The notes beneath the pieces are model-generated. The model searched no databases and had not been told where the DNA came from. It was given only the letters and a program-made list of their open reading frames with translations. A stretch of DNA of 64,000 nucleotides from Arthrobacter globiformis NBRC 12137 (GTDB taxonomy: Bacteria > Actinomycetota > Actinomycetes > Actinomycetales > Micrococcaceae), in assembly GCF_000238915.1 (NCBI RefSeq), contig NZ_BAEG01000085.1, positions 310,001 through 374,000 of the forward strand, read 5' to 3'. Shown here piece after piece: positions 59,178 through 64,000 of the stretch. How positions within the stretch are numbered: position 1 is the first letter of the stretch; each line of letters opens with the position of its first letter. Position numbers and translations under genes: made by a program.

Positions 59178-59579
59178 ATGCTTAGTGGATTCAAAAAGTT
59201 CATTCTCAAGGGAAACGTCATTGACCTGGCCGTGGCGGTGGTCATCGGTTCAGCGTTCAGCGCCGTGGTGGATGCGCTGGTCAAGAGTGTCCTGATGCCG
59301 CTGATCTCGTTGCTGGTCGGAGAGCCGAACTTTGATGATTTCCTGGCGTTCGGCGACGTCCGGTTCGGTGTGCTGCTTACCGCCGTGGTCAACTTCCTGC
59401 TGGTTGCCTCCGCGCTCTACTTCGTCATCGTCGCCCCGATGAACCGGCTGATCGAGCACCGTAACCGCAAGCTGGGCATCGGGCAGGACACCAAGAAGGA
59501 AGCGGCCGAGGATCCGCAGATAGCCCTGCTGAAGGAAATCCGCGACGCCCTGCAGGAGCAGAACCAGGCGGCCAAATAG
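59178..59579 (+). CDS. mscL: Large-conductance mechanosensitive channel MscL
   Basis: 133 residues, pentameric pore opened by membrane tension under osmotic downshock. N-terminal FKKFILKGNVIDLAVAVVIG (first segment), second segment VNFLLVASALYFVIVAPMNR and C-terminal coiled helix LLKEIRDALQEQNQ. ATG 59178 follows TAATTT (59165-59170) by seven bases. A long terminator lies 73 bases downstream. Confidence 0.96.
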   Translation: MLSGFKKFILKGNVIDLAVAVVIGSAFSAVVDALVKSVLMPLISLLVGEPNFDDFLAFGDVRFGVLLTAVVNFLLVASALYFVIVAPMNRLIEHRNRKLGIGQDTKKEAAEDPQIALLKEIRDALQEQNQAAK

Positions 59580-59651
59580 CGCCGGCCGGAGACGCCCGGC
59601 CTGAAGGCCAGGGAACGACAGCGGCCAGCGAATGGCCCCCAGGGCCAGCAA

Positions 59652-59690
59652 AAAAGCAGCCCGCCTCCGTCACGGAGGCGGGCTGCTTTT
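59652..59690. terminator. Bidirectional terminator between mscL and glmM
   Basis: A perfect 18-bp stem (59652-59669 with 59673-59690) around TCA, with A4 and T4 tracts at the ends, between two convergent genes. Confidence 0.93.
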
Positions 59691-59707
59691 GCAGTACGGT
59701 GCGAAAT

Positions 59708-61066
59708 TCAGTCGACGAGTTGCAGCGCCAGCTGGGTCTTCACGACCTGGGCGAGGCGTTCGGCGATGACCTGGGCGGTCTGCTGGTCGCCGGCCTCCAC
59801 CATGACGCGCACAACGGGCTCGGTGCCGGAGGGGCGCAGGAGCACGCGGCCGGTCTCACCCAGTTCGGCTTCGGCTGCCTTGACGGCTGCAGCCAGCGTC
59901 TCGTCGCCCTTGACCCGGCTCCGGTCCACGTCCTTCACGTTGATGAGGACCTGGGGCAGCTTGGTCATGATCGTGGCGAGCTCCTTGAGCGGGCGGCCCG
60001 TCAGGGCCACCTGTGCAGCCAGCTGCAGGCCGGTCAGCACGCCGTCGCCGGTGGTGGCGTAGTCGGCGAGGATCACGTGCCCGGACTGTTCGCCGCCCAG
60101 GTTGTAGCCGCCGTCGCGCATTTGCTCCAGCACGTAGCGGTCCCCCACGCCCGTCTCGCGGATGGCGATGCCCGCGTCGCGGAGCGCGATCTTGAGGCCG
60201 AGGTTGCTCATCACGGTGGCCACAAGGACGTTGTCCGTGAGCTTGCCGGCCTTCTTCAGGGCAACGGCCAGGATGGCCATAATCTGGTCGCCGTCCACCT
60301 CGTTGCCTTCGTGGTCCACGGCCAGGCAGCGGTCGGCGTCGCCGTCGTGGGCAATGCCGAGGTCGGCGCCGTGCTCCACCACGGCCGCCTTGAGCGGGCC
60401 GAGGTGCGTGGAGCCGACGCCCTCGTTGATGTTCAGGCCGTCCGGTTCGGCGCCAATGACGACGACGTCAGCGCCGGCGTCCTTGAAGACCTGGGGGGAA
60501 CAGCCACTGGCGGCACCGTGCGCGCAGTCGAGGACCACCTTGAGGCCGTTGAGGTTGTGCGGGAGGGTTCCCAGGAGGTGGACGATGTAGCGGTCCTCGG
60601 CGTCGGAGAATCGCTGGATGCGGCCCACCTCGCCGCCCACCGGGCGGAAGGGTTCCTGGCCCATCTGGGCCTCGATGGCGTCCTCCACCTCGTCGGGGAG
60701 CTTCTGACCGCCCCGGGCGAAGAACTTGATCCCGTTGTCGGGAGCCGGGTTGTGCGAGGCGGAGATCATGACGCCGAAGTCAGCGTTCAGGTCTGCCACG
60801 AGGTAGGCGGCGGCCGGAGTGGGCAGGACACCGGCGTCGTAGACGTCGATGCCGGAGCTGGAGAGCCCGGCTTCCACGGCTGCGGCGATGAACTCACCGC
60901 TTGCGCGGGGATCCCTCGCCACGACGGCACGCGGGCGCGCACCTTCGCTGGTGCGTTCATGGCCAAGCACGACGGCGGCGGCCTGGGCCAGCTGCATTGC
61001 GAGCTCGGCAGTCAGCAGGCCATTCGCCAGGCCCCGGACACCGTCTGTTCCAAATAATGTAGACAT
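59708..61066 (-). CDS. glmM: Phosphoglucosamine mutase
   Basis: Converts glucosamine-6-phosphate to glucosamine-1-phosphate. 452 residues. N-terminal LFGTDGVRGLANGLLTAELA. The active-site phosphoserine lies in GVMISASHNPAPDNGIKFFA, the metal loop is DLGIAHDGDADRCLAVD and the sugar-binding loop GGEQSGHVI. The phosphate-binding segment is VLLRPSGTEPVVRVMVE. ATG 61066 matches the family start; TAAACT (61075-61080) is eight bases upstream. Confidence 0.97.
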   Translation of the reverse strand: MSTLFGTDGVRGLANGLLTAELAMQLAQAAAVVLGHERTSEGARPRAVVARDPRASGEFIAAAVEAGLSSSGIDVYDAGVLPTPAAAYLVADLNADFGVMISASHNPAPDNGIKFFARGGQKLPDEVEDAIEAQMGQEPFRPVGGEVGRIQRFSDAEDRYIVHLLGTLPHNLNGLKVVLDCAHGAASGCSPQVFKDAGADVVVIGAEPDGLNINEGVGSTHLGPLKAAVVEHGADLGIAHDGDADRCLAVDHEGNEVDGDQIMAILAVALKKAGKLTDNVLVATVMSNLGLKIALRDAGIAIRETGVGDRYVLEQMRDGGYNLGGEQSGHVILADYATTGDGVLTGLQLAAQVALTGRPLKELATIMTKLPQVLINVKDVDRSRVKGDETLAAAVKAAEAELGETGRVLLRPSGTEPVVRVMVEAGDQQTAQVIAERLAQVVKTQLALQLVD

Positions 61067-61195
61067 CGGGGTCAAGTTTAGACGATTCAGGTGCCCGTCC
61101 CTGCCTTGAACCCACCCGGAGCGGCGTCCGTGAAGGGCGTTGCGGACGTTTCCCCTGCTCACCGCCACTGCCCGTGCGGTAAGCGGGCTTAACGG

Positions 61196-61253
61196 CAGAA
61201 GCCCGCCCCGCCAATCGGCGGAACGGGCTTCTGAACGAGGCGAAATCGCCTCG
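61196..61253. terminator. Two tandem hairpins after rpsI
   Basis: First hairpin CAGAAGCCCG with CGGGCTTCTG (61196-61233, inner CCGCC/GGCGG). Second hairpin CGAGGCGA with TCGCCTCG (61236-61253). Both follow rpsI on the minus strand and precede the glmM promoter. Confidence 0.75.
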
Positions 61254-61263
61254 ACAAGCGAAT

Positions 61264-61770
61264 TTAGCGCTTGGAGTACTGCTGAGCCTTGCGTGCCTTC
61301 TTGAGACCGGCCTTCTTACGTTCGATGACGCGGGCGTCACGGGTGAGGTAGCCGGCCTTCTTCAGCGTGGCGCGGTTGTTCTCGACGTCGATCTCGTTCA
61401 GCGAACGGGCGATGCCGAGGCGCAGTGCACCGGCCTGGCCGGAGGGGCCACCGCCGTGGATGCGGGCAATGACGTCGTAGGCGCCTTCGAGATCCAGGAT
61501 CTTGAAGGGCTCGTTGACGTCCTGCTGGTGCAGCTTGTTCGGGAAGTAGTTATCCAGCTCGCGGCCGTTGATGGTCCACTTGCCGGAGCCCGGCACAACG
61601 CGAACGCGTGCAACGGCTTCCTTGCGGCGGCCAACAGCTGCGCCGGCAACGGTCAGTGCCGGGCGCTCCTTCTTCGGGGCAGCTTCAGCAGCGCCGCTTT
61701 CCGAGGTGTAGCTGGTCAGGTTTTCCTCAGCCTCAACGGCTTCGGTGGTCAGTTCATCGTTCTGAGCCAC
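61264..61770 (-). CDS. rpsI: 30S ribosomal protein S9
   Basis: 168 residues: about 40 extra acidic N-terminal residues (MAQNDELTTEAVEAEEN), then the standard S9 body AVGRRKEAVARVRVVPGSGK, DVIARIHGGGPSGQAGALRL and ending KARKAQQYSKR, which reaches into the ribosomal P site. GTG 61770 has AAGGAG upstream. Second gene of rplM-rpsI, 36 bases after rplM. Confidence 0.98.
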   Translation of the reverse strand: MAQNDELTTEAVEAEENLTSYTSESGAAEAAPKKERPALTVAGAAVGRRKEAVARVRVVPGSGKWTINGRELDNYFPNKLHQQDVNEPFKILDLEGAYDVIARIHGGGPSGQAGALRLGIARSLNEIDVENNRATLKKAGYLTRDARVIERKKAGLKKARKAQQYSKR

Positions 61771-61806
61771 GGTTCTCCTTGTAGATAAAAGTGTTGGTGG
61801 CCAGGA

Positions 61807-62250
61807 CTACTGGGCGACCTGGGTGATTTCGAAAGTCTTGGGCTGCTGGGCTGCGTGGGGGTGCTCGGCGCCACGGTAGACCTTCAGCTTGCTCAGCTGC
61901 TGGGCAGCGAGGGAGTTCTTCGGGAGCATGCCCTTGATGGCCTTCTCAACGGCGCGGACCGGGTTGGACTCAAGCAGTTCCGCGTAGTTGACGGAGGTCA
62001 GGCCGCCCGGGTAACCGGAGTGGCGGTATGCGCGCTTCTGCTCCAGCTTGGCGCCGGTGAGGGCAACCTTTTCAGCGTTGATGATGATGACGAAGTCGCC
62101 CATGTCCATGTGGGACGCAAAGGTCGGCTTGTGCTTTCCGCGCAGCAGTGTTGCGGTCTGGCTGGCAAGACGACCCAGGACAACGTCGGTGGCGTCAATG
62201 ACGTGCCACTGGCGGTTGATATCGCCGGGCTTCGGGGTGTACGTACGCAC
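61807..62250 (-). CDS. rplM: 50S ribosomal protein L13
   Basis: 147 residues: WHVIDATDVVLGRLASQTAT, HMDMGDFVIIINAEKVALTG and GMLPKNSLAAQQLSKLKVYR are diagnostic. GTG 62250 is preceded by GAGGC about ten bases upstream. Heads the rplM-rpsI operon; its promoter must lie in 62251-62345. Confidence 0.98.
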   Translation of the reverse strand: MRTYTPKPGDINRQWHVIDATDVVLGRLASQTATLLRGKHKPTFASHMDMGDFVIIINAEKVALTGAKLEQKRAYRHSGYPGGLTSVNYAELLESNPVRAVEKAIKGMLPKNSLAAQQLSKLKVYRGAEHPHAAQQPKTFEITQVAQ

Positions 62251-62555
62251 GGTGTTTGCCTCGTTCTTGTTCTGGCGTTCTTGTTTTAGGCGTCACGCGG
62301 GGTGCGCCTACTATCTATGCGCGACCGGAACAGAGGTGAGGGCTCTATGGACCAGTTATCCCCTAGTCCCGAAAATGCCCGTTGGGTAGCGACCCTGCAA
62401 CTGGATCCCCAAGCGGGCACGCATCATCGAGAAAGGACACGCACAACGACTACCAAGAATAGCGCCAACCGCGGGCCCGGGTCAAAATGGGGTATCCGGC
62501 GGCGGGGGCTTGGGGTCCTGCGCCAGCGCCGGGGCCCTTCCACCCAGGAGTCCAT
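62251..62555. other. Gap between rplM and the prepilin peptidase gene
   Basis: 305 bases without a convincing gene. Around 62308-62316 the sequence TACTATCTA offers -10-like hexamers on both strands, so divergent promoters for rplM and the pilus locus may sit there. CAGGAG at 62545-62550 is the ribosome site for the peptidase gene. A small open frame from ATG 62347 lacks the usual GC-rich third positions. Confidence 0.35.
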
Positions 62556-63221
62556 GTGTCGTCAGCAGGTATCGCCGCCAGTGCCGGCCCGCTCTTTGCC
62601 GTAGCCATTGGACTCCTTGGCATTCTACTGAGCCCGCTTGCTGAACTCCTCATCGCCCGCACCCTCCCCCGACTGGGCGGATTGCCGGGTGCACGGACAA
62701 GAATTACGACGGCGGCACTCACCGGATTGCTGTGCGGCACCCTTGCGCTGAGGTTCGGGATGGAGTGGTCACTGCCGGCCTTTCTTCTGCTGGCCGTCCT
62801 CGGCGTGCAGCTTGCCCGCATTGACCTGGCTCACCATTTGCTGCCGAATCCCCTCGTGCTAACGCTGCTGGCGGCCGGCCTGGCGCTCCTCTTTCTGGGC
62901 AGCTCCGTCGCGGCAGAGTGGGCCGAACTGCTTCGCGCGGCGGCAGGAGCCGCCGTCCTGTTCTTTATTTTCCTGATTTTGGCCCTGATTTCGCCAAACG
63001 GCATCGGCATGGGCGACGTCAAGCTTGCCGCCCCGGTGGGTCTTTACTTGGGCTACTTGGGCTGGAGCCAACTGTTCTACGGCGGAGCCCTCGGCTTCGT
63101 GCTGGGCGGGATTTTATCCGTCGTTTTGATTAGGCTAAAACGCGCCAATTTGAGCTCGGAAGTTGCCTTTGGACCCTCGATGCTGGCCGCTGCACTGGGC
63201 ACCGTTTTACTGGCATCGTAA
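62556..63221 (+). CDS. A24 family prepilin peptidase (TadV/CpaA type)
   Basis: 221 residues with about seven membrane segments. Catalytic aspartates lie in LARIDLAHHLLPNPLVL and in the GxGD-type motif GIGMGDVKLAAPVGLYLG. It lacks the N-terminal methyltransferase domain of PilD, as in TadV. It cleaves the leader of the Flp prepilin encoded just downstream. GTG 62556 has CAGGAG five bases upstream; ATG 62487 has no ribosome site. Confidence 0.88.
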   Translation: MSSAGIAASAGPLFAVAIGLLGILLSPLAELLIARTLPRLGGLPGARTRITTAALTGLLCGTLALRFGMEWSLPAFLLLAVLGVQLARIDLAHHLLPNPLVLTLLAAGLALLFLGSSVAAEWAELLRAAAGAAVLFFIFLILALISPNGIGMGDVKLAAPVGLYLGYLGWSQLFYGGALGFVLGGILSVVLIRLKRANLSSEVAFGPSMLAAALGTVLLAS

Positions 63222-63492
63222 AGGCCAGGATTTCCGGTGAAACGTTGAATTTCCTATAAGGACCTTGATGATTTCTTGATCATCCAAGTAGTCCGGTGCT
63301 TGTAGTTTTCCTAACCTGAGTACCTGCTTGGGGGGAATACTTATTTCCGTGGGGGGAAACTCGGGTAGGCCTACGCATTGTTGCGGAGCCGGTTTTCGGT
63401 GGATTCTTTAGCTATCGAAGCGCCAGCCCTTTCGCGGTATGGGGGAGGCTGGAATTCGAAGCATTTATTCCACCAACTTTAAGGAAAATACA
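63222..63492 (+). promoter_or_regulatory. Upstream region of the Flp pilin with direct repeats
   Basis: 271 bases, more AT-rich than the surroundings. TGGGGGGAA occurs at 63329-63337 and 63350-63358, 21 bases apart (two helical turns), a pattern typical of an activator site. GATGAT (63267-63272) and ATCATC (63279-63284) form a small stem-loop after the peptidase gene. GTAGGCCTAC (63365-63374) is palindromic. No -10 can be assigned with certainty. AAGGAAAA at 63481-63488 is the pilin ribosome site. Confidence 0.45.
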
Positions 63493-63699
63493 ATGACTAC
63501 TCTCATGGTCTCCGTTCTCGCTTTCGTTTCCGGAATCAAGGACCGGCTGGAATCCGAAAAAGGCGCCACCGCAACCGAATATTCGCTGCTCGTGGCATTC
63601 ATCGCGTTCATCATCGTTGCCGGCGTCACAACGTTCGGCAACGGCCTCAGCGCTTGGTTCGCGGAGCTCGGCGGACACGTCGCAGCCTGGGCCAACTAG
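63493..63699 (+). CDS. Flp family type IVb pilin
   Basis: 68 residues. MTTLMVSVLAFVSGIKDRLE, then the prepilin cleavage region EKGATATEYSLLVAFIAFII with the conserved Glu five residues after Gly and the Tyr following it, and a long hydrophobic helix. The major subunit of a Tad pilus. ATG 63493 follows AAGGAAAA by four bases; a longer in-frame start at 63439 has no ribosome site. Confidence 0.93.
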   Translation: MTTLMVSVLAFVSGIKDRLESEKGATATEYSLLVAFIAFIIVAGVTTFGNGLSAWFAELGGHVAAWAN

Positions 63700-63799
63700 C
63701 TGCCACTTCGCAGTTTCCAATTCCCCCGGCGTGCCGCGTTCGCCCCAGCGGACGCGGCACGCTTCCCATTCCAGCTGTCCCTATTCGCGGAGGGGTCCA

Positions 63800-64000
63800 G
63801 TGAAACGCAGAAGTTCATGCTCCATCAGGGGAAAACACGTCCTGAGTGATCGCGGCGCAGTTGCCGTCGAGTTCGCTCTGGTTGCCCCCATCCTTCTTGC
63901 CCTGGTGGCGGGAATTGTCGAGTTCTCTCACGCCTATAACCTCCAGATTTCCGTCACTCAGGCGGCACGGGAAGCGGCCAGGGAGATGGCAATCGAGGAT
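63800..64000 (+). CDS. TadE-like pilus assembly protein (3' end outside window)
   Basis: The first 67 codons: a basic start, then DRGAVAVEFALVAPILLALV with the TadE signature (G-A-x-A-V-E-F-A), followed by GIVEFSHAYNLQISVTQAAR. TadE-type pseudopilins are cleaved by the same peptidase. GTG 63800 has GCGGAGGGG six bases upstream. Likely to be followed by more tad genes beyond the window. Confidence 0.87.
   Translation, partial: MKRRSSCSIRGKHVLSDRGAVAVEFALVAPILLALVAGIVEFSHAYNLQISVTQAAREAAREMAIED

Noticed and set aside
62302..62604. Small gene upstream of the prepilin peptidase
   Set aside because: Third codon positions are not GC-rich, no domain is visible, and it overlaps the better supported peptidase start.
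63360..63480. Cyclic-di-GMP riboswitch before the Flp pilin
   Set aside because: G-rich stretches looked suggestive, but the conserved core and stem arrangement of either known class could not be found.

Overview
The window is a contiguous piece of chromosome from a high-GC Gram-positive bacterium, most likely Arthrobacter or a close relative such as Pseudarthrobacter (Micrococcaceae). The support is: GC-rich codon use; a mycothiol gene (mshA) with inositol-1-phosphate synthase; a guaB/guaB3/guaA cluster; groES next to a groEL whose C-terminus is His-rich; the alr-tsaE-tsaB-rimI-tsaD operon; a complete treX-treY-treZ operon. Only the genus-level placement is inference. About 55 protein genes fill almost the whole window. 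I see no tRNA, rRNA, insertion sequence, prophage or CRISPR.

Layout. 0-2.4 kb: galU (cut by the window edge) diverges from 5-formyl-THF cyclo-ligase and an FmdB-type zinc-ribbon gene that matches M. tuberculosis Rv0991c (Ruc) and carries a CIRCE-like operator, then a SAF-domain protein. 2.5-7.0 kb: a large helicase-like protein with eroded ATPase motifs and a Vsr-like nuclease domain, translationally coupled to a small protein. 7.2-18.8 kb: purine genes guaA, guaB3 and guaB, with DUF3817, SURF1, a PTS IIA protein, glpD, an ABC exporter and a lipoprotein between them. 19-24.5 kb: an SGNH acyltransferase diverging from a DUF389 protein, then groEL and groES under two CIRCE elements. 24.5-30.2 kb: a membrane protein, a THUMP-like methyltransferase, a shikimate dehydrogenase homologue, a GH3 lipoprotein and a YbdK-type ligase. 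30.2-34.6 kb: the alr-tsaE-tsaB-rimI-tsaD operon, all junctions overlapping.

34.7-52.4 kb reads as an accessory block: PfkB kinase and GH4 glycosidase (divergent), mshA, fhs, a Vsr/DUF559-like protein, a DUF2306/MerR divergent pair, ino1, an aldo-keto reductase and treXYZ. Three intergenic arrays of one 32-bp tandem repeat family lie only in this block. 52.5-62.3 kb: conserved core genes nnrE/D, acpS, glmS, signal peptidase I, coaA, a VanY-like lipoprotein, mscL, glmM, rpsI and rplM. 62.5-64 kb: the start of a Tad/Flp pilus locus (prepilin peptidase, Flp pilin, truncated TadE).

How the genes work together. guaB and guaA make GMP. glmS and glmM feed UDP-GlcNAc synthesis, which supplies the cell wall and MshA; ino1 makes the other MshA substrate. 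treX, treY and treZ convert glycogen to trehalose. fhs and the cyclo-ligase feed folate one-carbon units. tsaD, tsaB and tsaE make the tRNA t6A modification. GroES/GroEL and the Ruc-like protein appear to share HrcA control. Seventeen genes have a TANNNT -10 element 6-8 bases before the start codon, suggesting that leaderless transcripts are common here.
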